Assembly (NCBI GenBank): GCA_002270465.1 | Contig: NQOF01000004.1 | Coordinates: 1 to 64,000, forward strand | Origin: Blautia hominis | GTDB lineage: Bacteria; Bacillota; Clostridia; Lachnospirales; Lachnospiraceae | Length of the DNA stretch: 64,000 nucleotides | Reading direction: 5' to 3' | Shown here: positions 45,549 through 54,180 of the stretch, one piece after another | Layout of the letters: each line of letters opens with the position of its first letter | Position numbering within the stretch: the stretch's first letter is position 1 | Program-made: the position numbers and the translations under genes | The notes under the pieces: generated by a model | What the model was told of the DNA's origin: nothing | Database searches by the model: none | What the model saw: the letters and a program-made list of their open reading frames with translations, nothing else

Positions 45549-46377
45549 AGTGAAGAAAAGATTTTTTTCCTTTCTGAAGGCATTTATGTTATTTCTGCTG
45601 GTAGTCATCATTGCTTTTCCTTTCTGGCAGCTCATTGTATCTTCCATGCTGGACACTAACGCGATCATCAGTTATCCGCCCAAATTCTGGCCCGGCGGCG
45701 GTTCCCTGGATAATTATACAGAGGTTCTGAAAATGCAGGGAGGGGCGTATCTGCGGTGGATGGTGAACAGTATTTTTGTGGCGGGAAGTAATACGGTGCT
45801 GGTGGTTTTGGTAGCGTCCATGGCAGGATATGCCTTTGCAAAAAGACGGTTTCCTGGCTCTAAGGTTTTGTTTAACGTTGTGGTCGCCACCCAGATCATT
45901 CCCAGCGTGACGACCTTGATTCCTCTTTTTCTGATCGTTTCTAAACTGGGATGGGTGAATACATATAAGTCTCTGATCTTTCCCGGTGTGGCCAGTGCTT
46001 TTGGCGTTTATATGATGACACAGTTTATGAAGGATATTCCGGATTCGCTCTTAGAGGCAGCGAAAATAGATGGATGCAGCAATTACGGGACCTTTTTTAA
46101 GATTGTACTTCCCATAACGGTACCCCAGTTAAGTCTTCTGGCGATCTTTAACTTTACCCAGCAGTGGGGAAGTCTGACATGGCCGTTGATCACGGTAAAT
46201 GAGACCATGATGAAAACACTTCCCCTGGGAATTGCCTCCATGAAGGACTTAAACGGAACTCTGACAGGAACCATAATGGCAGCATCTATGATAAGTTTTA
46301 TCCCTCTGCTCCTTGCATTTATTTTTGCAAGTGATAAATTTATAGAAGGAATGACATTGGGAGCCGTGAAAGGATAG
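45535..46377 (+). CDS. Sugar ABC transporter permease (MalG/UgpE type)
   Basis: A 280-aa permease forming the heterodimer with the upstream product. Helices include AFMLFLLVVIIAFPFWQLIV, and the EAA loop reads EAAKIDGCSNYGTFFKIVLP. The C-terminus SDKFIEGMTLGAVKG is the usual CUT1 end. It is followed after 5 bp by an esterase gene. Confidence 0.93.
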   Translation: MNKYRVKKRFFSFLKAFMLFLLVVIIAFPFWQLIVSSMLDTNAIISYPPKFWPGGGSLDNYTEVLKMQGGAYLRWMVNSIFVAGSNTVLVVLVASMAGYAFAKRRFPGSKVLFNVVVATQIIPSVTTLIPLFLIVSKLGWVNTYKSLIFPGVASAFGVYMMTQFMKDIPDSLLEAAKIDGCSNYGTFFKIVLPITVPQLSLLAIFNFTQQWGSLTWPLITVNETMMKTLPLGIASMKDLNGTLTGTIMAASMISFIPLLLAFIFASDKFIEGMTLGAVKG

Positions 46378-46382
46378 AGAGT

Positions 46383-47036
46383 ATGAAACGAATATTGTGT
46401 TATGGTGATTCTAATACCTGGGGGCATGATCCTGAACCGGAGGGGGAAAACTTCCGGTATGGAGATGATGTGAGATGGACCGGGGTCTTGCAGAAATGTC
46501 TGCTGGGAAGAGCAAAGATAATCGAGGAGGGACTCTGTGGTCGTACTATTATGTTTGACGACCCAACATCTCCGGACAGAAACGGGAGAAAGTTTCTGGG
46601 CTGCAGCCTGCAGAGCCATCAGCCGTTGGATCTGGTGGTCCTTATGCTGGGGACAAACGATGTCCGGCACATTTTTACCCCCAGTGTAAAGGAGATTGCA
46701 GCAGGTATGGCGAACCTTGTGAGAATGGTGCGGAATCCGGATACCTACTGGGTTGGCAAAAGACCGGAAGTATTGGTGATCGTCCCGGCACCGGTGCGGG
46801 ACGAAATTGCAGAATCTGATTTTTACGGTATGTATGATGAGGAATCAGTGAGGAAAAGCAAGGCTCTTTATGCTGCTTATGAGGCTGCTTTGAAGGATAT
46901 GGACGGCGTCCGTCTGCTGGATGCCGGCAAGACTGCAGAGGTTTCGGTAAAAGACTGTATCCATCTGACCCGGGAGGGACACAGGGACCTGGGAACGGCC
47001 GCAGCAAAATGTATTGAGGAGATACTGAAAATCTGA
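46383..47036 (+). CDS. SGNH/GDSL-family hydrolase
   Basis: A 217-aa cytoplasmic esterase-type protein. The motifs are MKRILCYGDSNTWGHDP (nucleophile Ser), LMLGTNDV (block III Asn) and DCIHLTREGHRDLG (Asp-His). It lacks a signal peptide. Its place inside a sugar importer operon suggests deacylation of an imported esterified sugar; that is inference. Confidence 0.9.
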   Translation: MKRILCYGDSNTWGHDPEPEGENFRYGDDVRWTGVLQKCLLGRAKIIEEGLCGRTIMFDDPTSPDRNGRKFLGCSLQSHQPLDLVVLMLGTNDVRHIFTPSVKEIAAGMANLVRMVRNPDTYWVGKRPEVLVIVPAPVRDEIAESDFYGMYDEESVRKSKALYAAYEAALKDMDGVRLLDAGKTAEVSVKDCIHLTREGHRDLGTAAAKCIEEILKI

Positions 47037-47067
47037 GTTTATTGAAGGACAGCATGGGTGATAGCAG

Positions 47068-48354
47068 GTGGAAAAACAGCAGAAGATTATTTTATTGGGG
47101 TTTTTGTTTCTATTGGCAGCGATCATACTACTCTGCTTACGGTTCTTTCCAAGGTTCGAGGAAAAGAGAAGCAGTGAGGAAGAGAACGTGATAAATCTGC
47201 AGCTGTGGTATCCATGGGAAAATGAGGGGGAGGCGTATAAGAAATCTTTTCTTGAGGCTGTGGAAGCATATAACAGCGCCCATGATGAGGTACAGATTTG
47301 GGCAGAAGGAACAGAGATGGAGTTGTACAGGGAAAAACTGCCGTCCGCCATTGCGTCCAATGATACTCCGGATATTTATTTTTGTTTTGGAGACAGTTAT
47401 CTGCAGGGGGCAGCGAGTTCAGGCAAACTGCTGAAGATGAATGAATATCTGTCTGAGGACATTGGCAGCAGGCTCCATGAGGATGCGGCAAAAGGCCTGG
47501 CTTATGAGGGAGGGATTTACGGCCTTGGGTTTTCTGAAAACATAGCAGTCCTGTTTATAAACATGGAAATGTTTGAATCATACGGATGCCGGGTTCCATC
47601 GGACTGGGATGGTCTGCTGGAGGTGTGCCGGGCGTTTATCTCCAAAGGTATCACGCCTTTTGCCTGTTCAGGTGACACGGATACAGGCTTCAGGCTTTAC
47701 CTGGAAAGCATATGTATAGGCACGGCCGGCGGTGACGTATGCGCAAGAGTGCTGCAGCAGGAGGGGACCGTGGAGGAGATGGCCGCGTTTGCAGATGGTG
47801 TGGGCAAGTTCTGCCGGCTCAGGGATATGGGGGCATTTGGAGATCCCCTGTTTCCGAGAAGCACGCAGGATGTGGAAAATGACTTTTATCTTAGCAAGAT
47901 TCCCATGTATCTGGCAAAAAGTGATTTCGCCGGGAATATTATGCAGGAGAACAGTCCCCTCTATGGAAAGTTATCTGCAGTGCCGTTTCCCGGACTGCAG
48001 AATGCCGGGCAGGTTCTTGGAGGCATCAGCGATGCTTTTGTTGTAAACAAGGCAGCAGCATATCCCAGGGAGACCGTACAGGCTTTGGAGGAGATCCTGC
48101 AGGATTTTGCCCTCAGGTTATACGAGAGAGGGGCAGGGATTCCGGTGTGGGATACCGGCCGTGCGCAAAAGCCTGAGGGAGATATTTATTGGCAGATCCG
48201 AGAGATTGCGGATACGGCAGAAAACAGGATGCAGTATTGGGAATTTTATCTGGATAGGCGCAGAGCCGAGAGGTTTATGAAAAGCTCTGAGGAGCTGGGC
48301 GGGGGAAATATATCCCCGGAACAGTTTGTTGAAGAATTGTGTACGGCAGGTTGA
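47068..48354 (+). CDS. Second extracellular solute-binding protein, helix-anchored
   Basis: A 428-aa protein of the family 1 solute-binding fold (NLQLWYPWENEGEAYKKSFL, ASNDTPDIYFCFGD, LFINMEMFESYGCRVPSDWD). Instead of a lipobox it has one N-terminal helix IILLGFLFLLAAIILLCLRF, so it is probably tethered or it acts as a periplasm-side sensor component. The start is GTG 47068 with only a weak ribosome site, so expression may depend on upstream translation. It is the last gene of the importer unit. Confidence 0.82.
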   Translation: MEKQQKIILLGFLFLLAAIILLCLRFFPRFEEKRSSEEENVINLQLWYPWENEGEAYKKSFLEAVEAYNSAHDEVQIWAEGTEMELYREKLPSAIASNDTPDIYFCFGDSYLQGAASSGKLLKMNEYLSEDIGSRLHEDAAKGLAYEGGIYGLGFSENIAVLFINMEMFESYGCRVPSDWDGLLEVCRAFISKGITPFACSGDTDTGFRLYLESICIGTAGGDVCARVLQQEGTVEEMAAFADGVGKFCRLRDMGAFGDPLFPRSTQDVENDFYLSKIPMYLAKSDFAGNIMQENSPLYGKLSAVPFPGLQNAGQVLGGISDAFVVNKAAAYPRETVQALEEILQDFALRLYERGAGIPVWDTGRAQKPEGDIYWQIREIADTAENRMQYWEFYLDRRRAERFMKSSEELGGGNISPEQFVEELCTAG

Positions 48355-48374
48355 AAGATCAGCAGAAAAAGATC

Positions 48375-48407
48375 ATGGCAGGCGGATTGAATAAGTCCGG
48401 CTGCCAT
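48375..48407 (+). terminator. Terminator of the importer operon
   Basis: ATGGCAG-CGGA ... TCCG-CTGCCAT hairpin, followed by TTTCATATG, 20 bp after the stop codon. Confidence 0.65.
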
Positions 48408-48485
48408 TTCATATGCTTCCTTATACTCATGGAAGTATTAGGGCTGCATAGATATTGCTTTTTTCTTTCCGTAAGGCAGAGACTT

Positions 48486-48559
48486 TGTTATAATAAGTGG
48501 CAGAGGCGGTCAACTAATGGTTGAATTTTGAAAAAAGATTGAAAATCAACCGACGGTTG
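48486..48559 (+). promoter_or_regulatory. Extended -10 promoter with two matching palindromic operators
   Basis: TGTTATAAT (48486-48494) is an extended -10. Downstream are two 14-bp palindromes, TCAACTAATGGTTG (48510-48523) and TCAACCGACGGTTG (48546-48559), exactly 36 bp apart and sharing TCAAC-n4-GGTTG. The first would overlap the early transcribed region, as for a repressor site. The stretch 48355-48902 otherwise holds a terminator, a family B element and no gene. It may be the distant promoter of the XRE gene. Confidence 0.55.
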
Positions 48560-48717
48560 CTTGTAAATGTGCTCAGATTGCGGATATGCTGTTAGTATCT
48601 TAAAAAGACGACGCGCCGTTTTATCAGATAATCTTCGTACAATTGTGAGACTATTGGTCACAGTGTGGGAAAGCGATGGGTAGTGAACGATAACATAAAG
48701 TTACTTATAAATTAAAG

Positions 48718-48849
48718 GTAACAGTTCAGACAAGCTGAACCGTTACGCATCCAGCCATTAAAAATCGCTTCGCGATGGGCTGGATAAAGCTGGCACTACT
48801 TTTTCATACGGTCAGCGCAGTAAATGCGCAGACTTGTCTGAATTGTTAC
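48718..48849. mobile_element. Family B non-autonomous element (132 bp), 48.7 kb
   Basis: It starts GTAACAGTTCAGACAAGC and ends GTCTGAATTGTTAC, nearly identical to the copy at 60250 (differences around the central GGATAAAGCTGG and two single bases). It is flanked by a perfect 8-bp duplication, AATTAAAG. It inserted between the operator region and the XRE gene. Confidence 0.95.
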
Positions 48850-48902
48850 AATTAAAGTTACTTATAAATTTCTGAAACAGGAAAGCTGAATGGGTGAAAA
48901 GT

Positions 48903-50441
48903 ATGGATGAGAATACAAATATGAAAACAGCAAATATCCGTCTTCCGGAATCATTTGGAGACAGGATTTCATTTTTAAGAAAGTTAAAAGGACTGACACA
49001 GGCGCAGCTTGCAGAGAAACTGGGAATTTCGGCACAGGCGGTGAGTAAATGGGAAAGCGGTCTCTCCTGTCCGGATATTATGATGCTGGTTCCCCTGGCC
49101 GATATATTCAATGTCAGTACAGATATGCTGCTGGGTGGCGGTCAGCTCACCGGATGTGAAGTGACTCCGGGTCAGAATGCGGAAGCAGACCGGGAAAAGA
49201 GATTCCCGGGACAGACAGCTGCAGAGGAGAGAACGGAAGCTTCTAAAGGAATGCAGAACCAGGTTGGATTGGAATGGCAGGTTGGCGTTGAATGGCAGAT
49301 CAAACCAGAAGAAGGCAGCAGGACGGGAGAGGAAGAGACAGGCGGAGCCAATGGATATGGTAAAGCGGACAGCCAGGCAATAGCAGCAGATGCAGGAGTA
49401 GCTGATGGATATGGTAAAGAAGACGGCCAGGCAGGGGCAGCAGATGCAGGAGTAGCTGATGGATATGGTAAAGCGGACGGCCAGGCAATGGCAGCAGATG
49501 CAGGAGTAGCCGACGGCTATGGTAAAGCGGACAGCCAGGCAGGGGCAGCAGATGCAGACGGAGCGCAGGTTCAGAGTAAAACAGAGGACCAGGCAAAAGC
49601 AGAGGGGTCCGCCAACTGGCAGAGCCGGACCGGACAGGGAACTCAGGCCGGACCATCTGATACAGAAGGCCAAAGAACACAGGAGAATGTAAATCGGGAA
49701 GCTGACAGAGCTGGGGAGAGCGGAACGCACCAGGATTCGTCCAACAGGAGGAAATGGGAGGAAGACTGGAAAAACGGTACCCTTGAAATCAGAAAGGTTT
49801 TCCGGGAGAATAATGTGATGATCCATTCCCTGCATATTGACATCGGTATGGCTGACGCCATTATCCGTGAGGGTGATGAGTTTGCCCTTGACCTATCCTG
49901 TTATCCCAACGGAGACTGCAGAGAAGAGGTAAGGGACGGGGTCTGGAAGATCAAAGACAGAGGATATAAGGACCTGTTTTTACTGAGCAACATCACAAAT
50001 ATATTTTCAGAACGAAAAATAATCATCATTATACCCAGAGGATATCATTTCAAGGATGTGAAAATAAAACTGGGTGCAGGTAAACTGGTGGGCAGAGGAA
50101 TACTGACAGATTCCAGCAGCCTGGACCTGGGAGCCGGTGAGATTGTGCTGGCTGATTATTATAGTGGTGACGCCAAGATTAAATGCGGTATGGGAAAAGT
50201 GATGCTGGAAGGACAGATGCGGGGCAGATGCAAACTGGACTGCGGCATGGGTGAGATCGCAGCCAGCCTTGTGGCACCTTCCGAATATGGCTATAGAGTC
50301 AAAGTAGGTATGGGAGATGTCAGAGTCGGGGAAAACCGGTTGGGAGGCATGGGAGGTACTTATAAGGTGAACAACAACGCGGAGAACTTCTTTGATATCA
50401 ACTGCGGAATGGGGGCAGTGAAGGTTTTATTTGATGAATGA
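48903..50441 (+). CDS. XRE-family regulator fused to a DUF4097-like beta domain
   Basis: A 512-aa protein in three parts. Residues about 14-70 are an XRE helix-turn-helix (ISFLRKLKGLTQAQLAEKLG, SAQAVSKWESGLSCPD). Residues about 80-285 are a hydrophilic low-complexity linker holding 18-residue tandem repeats. Residues about 295-512 are repetitive beta structure: IDIGMADAIIREGDEF, KIKLGAGKLVGRG, DLGAGEIVLADYYSGDAKIK, CGMGKVMLEGQM. This matches the pattern of DUF4097-type envelope proteins, yet no membrane helix or signal peptide is present. Target and signal are unknown. GGGTGA precedes ATG 48903; GTG 48894 is an alternative start. Confidence 0.8.
   Translation: MDENTNMKTANIRLPESFGDRISFLRKLKGLTQAQLAEKLGISAQAVSKWESGLSCPDIMMLVPLADIFNVSTDMLLGGGQLTGCEVTPGQNAEADREKRFPGQTAAEERTEASKGMQNQVGLEWQVGVEWQIKPEEGSRTGEEETGGANGYGKADSQAIAADAGVADGYGKEDGQAGAADAGVADGYGKADGQAMAADAGVADGYGKADSQAGAADADGAQVQSKTEDQAKAEGSANWQSRTGQGTQAGPSDTEGQRTQENVNREADRAGESGTHQDSSNRRKWEEDWKNGTLEIRKVFRENNVMIHSLHIDIGMADAIIREGDEFALDLSCYPNGDCREEVRDGVWKIKDRGYKDLFLLSNITNIFSERKIIIIIPRGYHFKDVKIKLGAGKLVGRGILTDSSSLDLGAGEIVLADYYSGDAKIKCGMGKVMLEGQMRGRCKLDCGMGEIAASLVAPSEYGYRVKVGMGDVRVGENRLGGMGGTYKVNNNAENFFDINCGMGAVKVLFDE
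49353..49562. repeat. 54-bp in-frame tandem repeat in the XRE fusion gene
   Basis: About four units encoding GYGKADSQAIAADAGVAD with few changes (S/G, I/G/M), in phase at 49353, 49407, 49461 and 49515. High DNA identity between units means the linker length may vary between strains. Confidence 0.85.
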
Positions 50442-50476
50442 GAATTAGGAAAATAGCATCAGCAATGCAGAAAAGC

Positions 50477-50509
50477 AGCGGGAACCCAATGAACCAATGG
50501 GGTCCCGCT
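50477..50509. terminator. Bidirectional terminator between convergent XRE and FadR-type genes
   Basis: AGCGGGA-CCCA ... TGGG-TCCCGCT hairpin followed by TTTATATTT, between the two stop codons. Confidence 0.75.
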
Positions 50510-50515
50510 TTATAT

Positions 50516-51241
50516 TTACAGGGGGTCTTTGGCAATAGACTGAAGAACATTAAGTGCATCCCGGTCATCGTCCGTGAAGGAAAAATGTTCATCAATACAT
50601 TTTCTGGCTAAATTCAGATCTCCTGTCTTAATGGCATGGTATAACTCATTGTGTTCCTGGATCAGCAGATCAATGGGATAAGCGTCCTCAATCACTTTGG
50701 AAACCAGAGATATGTTCTGGTTATAGAGGTAGGACAGGGCATTGAGCAGGAAGATAAACATGATATTCCCCGAAGACTCAATGATTTTGGCATGAAACTG
50801 GCGGTCCCAGTCTGTCCGTTCTTTAGAAGTGGTGCTGGCATTATAATGCTCTATGATCCGGCCCAGTTCCTCTATTACTTTTTCGTCCCCCTCTTCAATG
50901 ATGTTTCGGATAGATTCGGACTCTATACAGCGCCGCAGCTGAATGAGATCGTCCGTTTTTCCGTTGTTCAGAGTGTACAGCAGGGAAAGGTTATTTGTGG
51001 TTCTTTCCTGGACTTTATTTACAATAAAATTACCGCCTCCCTGACGGCTTTCACAGATCCCTATGACTTCAAGGGCTTTCAGGGCTTCTCTCACAGAAGT
51101 CCTGCTCACGCCGAATCTCTCAGACAATTCCTTTTCTGTAGGCAGCCTCTGGCCCACTTTAAGCTGTCCGTCAATGATCATGTCTTTAATCTGTTCTACA
51201 ATATATTCATAATTTTTTTTGTTTCCTATAACATCAAACAT
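50516..51241 (-). CDS. GntR/FadR-family transcriptional regulator
   Basis: A 241-aa regulator. The winged helix-turn-helix is at the N-terminus (GQRLPTEKELSERFGVSRTS, then VREALKALEVIGICESRQGG). The FCD ligand domain has the metal/carboxylate residues WDRQFHAKI, HNELYHAI and the final helix HFSFTDDDRDALN. FCD regulators usually bind organic acids. It is divergent from the transporter and oxidoreductase operon and likely represses it. ATG 51241 has CGGAGGAA upstream. Confidence 0.92.
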   Translation of the reverse strand: MFDVIGNKKNYEYIVEQIKDMIIDGQLKVGQRLPTEKELSERFGVSRTSVREALKALEVIGICESRQGGGNFIVNKVQERTTNNLSLLYTLNNGKTDDLIQLRRCIESESIRNIIEEGDEKVIEELGRIIEHYNASTTSKERTDWDRQFHAKIIESSGNIMFIFLLNALSYLYNQNISLVSKVIEDAYPIDLLIQEHNELYHAIKTGDLNLARKCIDEHFSFTDDDRDALNVLQSIAKDPL

Positions 51242-51406
51242 AGTTTCCTCCGATTTGTGCATCTCTTACATGATATAAAGCAAAATAACGCAGGCACAAG
51301 CCTGCCTTTTGTATAATTGTTATAATTTTACCACATTTCCCAAAAATAATAAAGCACTTATAACGAACGAGTTAAAAAGTTAACAAGGTAAAATGCATAA
51401 ATGCAA

Positions 51407-51462
51407 TTGACAGACAGTGTTTTCTGTGGTAATTTATAACCATAATAAATTTGTATGACAAT
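51407..51462 (+). promoter_or_regulatory. Promoter and likely FadR-type operator of the oxoacid operon
   Basis: TTGACA (51407-51412), 18 bp, TAATTT (51431-51436). At 51452-51462 TTGTATGACAA fits the GntR/FadR-type operator pattern TnGTnnnACnA. It lies near the expected transcription start, consistent with repression. The divergent gap 51263-51612 holds nothing else I can name. Confidence 0.55.
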
Positions 51463-51612
51463 ATTACAATATCATAATATGAACAATAAGAGAAGAAAAT
51501 CGTTCAGAAAAATAGGCAAGATAATGAATTGTGATTTGAAATACAAATGTAGGTCACGGGAAAATGTAATGAAAAAAGGTAACCGGACGGTTACAAAGAA
51601 AGGGGTCAAAGG

Positions 51613-52875
51613 ATGAACAGCAGAGCAAAACGATACGTTGCAATTACTGCACTGGGACTGGTATACGGTACAATGTTTAACCTTCCGTATATCAAGTATG
51701 TTTTTTACGATGCTATGATTGACGGAATGGGGGTAAGCAATACAAAGCTGGGACTTCTGCTTACCGTCTATACCATTGTCAGCACCGCAGGACTGCTCCC
51801 GGGCGGTTGGATCGCCGACAGGTTCAAGACAAAAGGTATCATAGTGGGCAGTGCATTTTTAAATGGCATCATATGTTTTTTCTTTATGTTTACCATGAAA
51901 AACTATGCGTGTGCCATGATCACCTGGATCGTATCCGCAATAGCAGGTGTCACTGCATTTTGGGCAGCGATCCTCAAAGCAGTCAGGCTCATATCCCCTG
52001 AGGATGAACAGGGAAGGGCTTACGGTTTTTGGGAAGGCGTGTGCGGGCTGTCGGCCACGATTGGGAACTTTGTGGCCTTGTATGTCTTCTCAAGATTTGA
52101 TAGTTCTACAGCTGCTCTGAAAGGCGCGGTTGCAAGTATGGGAGTCATGTGTTTGATCGGCGGCGGGCTGGTATGGTGGCTGTACGACGAGAACATGACA
52201 TCCACGGACGAGAGAGGGGAAGAGAGAAAGCAGGTAAGCATCAAAGAAACATTTGCCGTGTTTAAGCTTCCTAAATTATATTTGAGCTGTATTATCGTAT
52301 TCTGTAGTTATGGGTTCTTCAGCAGCCAGTCATTCCTGACGCCTTACTTTACTAATGTTCTGGGGGCTGCAGTTACATTCAGCGGTGTACTTGCTATTTT
52401 TAGGAGTTATGGACTTAAAATATTGGGAGGTCCTGTGGGCGGTGTGATCGCGGACAAACTTCATTCCCCTTCAAAGCTGGCAATTGGGTGTTACATCATC
52501 ATGGCAGCGGTTGTCATTTATATAGCCAATGCAAAAGGAGGAAGTGAGCTGATCACCATTCTCACGGTATTGTCTCTGGTGCTTGCAACCGTATGTTTTA
52601 TGGCGAGAGGTACCATGTGGGCCACCATAGGGGAGGCGGAGATCCCCCCGGAGATATCAGGAACAGCCATTTCCGTGGCATCTATCATTGGATTTAACAT
52701 ACCGGATACCTTTTTACCTCCGCTCCTGGGAAGCTGGCTGGATAAATACGGCAACACGGGATATGAGTATATATTTAATTTCCTTATCGGGCTGTGTGTG
52801 GTGGGAGTCATAGCCGCACTTGCCATGGTACTGTCAAATAAAAGATCAGCAGATAAAAAGATATCAGCAAATTAG
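51613..52875 (+). CDS. MFS transporter, probable organic-acid uptake
   Basis: A 420-aa major facilitator with twelve hydrophobic segments and the loop signature GGWIADRFKTKG after helix 2. The second half opens with KLPKLYLSCIIVFCSYGFFS. Its position as first gene of a FadR-type regulated oxoacid operon suggests it imports the substrate acid; substrate identity is not visible in sequence. AAAGGGGT precedes the ATG at 51613. Confidence 0.88.
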   Translation: MNSRAKRYVAITALGLVYGTMFNLPYIKYVFYDAMIDGMGVSNTKLGLLLTVYTIVSTAGLLPGGWIADRFKTKGIIVGSAFLNGIICFFFMFTMKNYACAMITWIVSAIAGVTAFWAAILKAVRLISPEDEQGRAYGFWEGVCGLSATIGNFVALYVFSRFDSSTAALKGAVASMGVMCLIGGGLVWWLYDENMTSTDERGEERKQVSIKETFAVFKLPKLYLSCIIVFCSYGFFSSQSFLTPYFTNVLGAAVTFSGVLAIFRSYGLKILGGPVGGVIADKLHSPSKLAIGCYIIMAAVVIYIANAKGGSELITILTVLSLVLATVCFMARGTMWATIGEAEIPPEISGTAISVASIIGFNIPDTFLPPLLGSWLDKYGNTGYEYIFNFLIGLCVVGVIAALAMVLSNKRSADKKISAN

Positions 52876-52905
52876 AAAAGGGTTTTGCCGGAAAGGAAGG
52901 ATATT

Positions 52906-53106
52906 ATGCAAAAACTGAAACTGAATATTGAACGCTGCAAAGGATGCGGATATTGTGTGGATGCCTGCAGACAAGGGGCCTTATCACAGCCGGGCAGACT
53001 GAATAAAAAGGGATACAGCATTGTTGTGGCGGATGAGGAAAAATGTATCCGGTGCGGCATGTGTTACCGTATGTGTCCGGACTGCGTAATTGAAATCTTG
53101 GAATAA
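52906..53106 (+). CDS. 2-oxoacid:ferredoxin oxidoreductase delta subunit (ferredoxin)
   Basis: A 66-aa ferredoxin with two CxxCxxCxxxC clusters, CKGCGYCVDAC and CIRCGMCYRMC followed by P, so two [4Fe-4S] centres. It passes electrons from the oxidoreductase to soluble ferredoxin. ATG 52906 has AAAGGAAGG upstream. It lies 12 bp before the alpha subunit gene. Confidence 0.93.
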   Translation: MQKLKLNIERCKGCGYCVDACRQGALSQPGRLNKKGYSIVVADEEKCIRCGMCYRMCPDCVIEILE

Positions 53107-53118
53107 GGAGGAGAAGAA

Positions 53119-54174
53119 ATGGCAGCAGAAAAAGTCATGATGAAAGGAAATGAAGCACTGGCAGAAGCAGCACTGCGTGCGGGATGCAGGTTTTACAGCG
53201 GATATCCCATTACTCCTCAGACGGAGATCCTGGAGTATCTGTCGTGGAGAATGGAAGAAGTGGGAGGCGAATTTGTACAGACAGAATCTGAGCTGGCAGG
53301 TGTCAACATGCTGTATGGGGCCGCTTCCGCAGGGGCAAGAGTGCTCACAAGCTCCGCAGGTCCGGGATTTGCCTTAAAGCAGGAAGGAATCTCCTATCTG
53401 TGCGCAGCAGACCTGCCGGCAGTTTTGATCGACGTTATGAGGATTGGCAACGGATTGGGAGATATTGCCCAGGGCCAAGGGGATTACTGGCAGCTCACCA
53501 GAGGCGGCGGCAACGGGGATTACAGGACGATCGTCCTTGCGCCAAACAGTGTACAGGAGAGTGCAGATCTTATAGGAGACGCGTTTGACCTGGCGGACAA
53601 ATATCTTCATCCCGTAATCATCGCTTCGGATGCTGCCATTGGACAGATGATGGAAGCGGTATGCTTTAAGGAAATGAAGGAAGATAATATTGATAAATTT
53701 GACTGGTCGGTAAAGGGCTGTAAACCGGGGGACAAACAGAGGATTATCTCTAACGTGTGTTTTTATGGTCATCCGGATTATGAGGATTATCTCTGGAATA
53801 AATATAAAACCATGGAAGAGAATGAACAGCGGTGGGAGAGTATACAGACAGAAGATGCGGAAATCATTCTGGTGGCCTATGGGATATCCTCAAGGGTGGC
53901 AAAGGAGGCAGTGAGAAACGGAAGAAGACAAGGGTTAAAGCTGGGTCTTATCCGTCCCATCACTTTGTGGCCGTATCCTGTCAGGGCATTTGAGCGCTTG
54001 TCAAAGAACTTTAAGGGATTTATCAGCGTGGAAATGAATATTCTGGGGCAAATGGTTGATGATATCAAGTTAGCCACAGATTCCAGATATCCCATAGAAT
54101 TTTACGGTACGTTTTTTGATGTACCGGAAAGTGAAAAGATAATTGAAATTGCTAAAGAAATGTTGGAAAGATAG
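53119..54174 (+). CDS. korA: 2-oxoacid:ferredoxin oxidoreductase alpha subunit
   Basis: A 351-aa subunit of the Kor/Vor/Por type. The family motif GYPITPQTEILEYLSWRM is near the N-terminus, followed by ESELAGVNMLYGAASAGARV and SSAGPGFALKQEG. The C-terminal transketolase-like domain contains KLGLIRPITLWPYP. With the beta and gamma subunits it converts a 2-oxo acid plus CoA to acyl-CoA, CO2 and reduced ferredoxin. The four-subunit layout fits 2-oxoglutarate or branched-chain types, but specificity cannot be decided here. Confidence 0.92.
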   Translation: MAAEKVMMKGNEALAEAALRAGCRFYSGYPITPQTEILEYLSWRMEEVGGEFVQTESELAGVNMLYGAASAGARVLTSSAGPGFALKQEGISYLCAADLPAVLIDVMRIGNGLGDIAQGQGDYWQLTRGGGNGDYRTIVLAPNSVQESADLIGDAFDLADKYLHPVIIASDAAIGQMMEAVCFKEMKEDNIDKFDWSVKGCKPGDKQRIISNVCFYGHPDYEDYLWNKYKTMEENEQRWESIQTEDAEIILVAYGISSRVAKEAVRNGRRQGLKLGLIRPITLWPYPVRAFERLSKNFKGFISVEMNILGQMVDDIKLATDSRYPIEFYGTFFDVPESEKIIEIAKEMLER

Positions 54175-54180
54175 GGGGTT

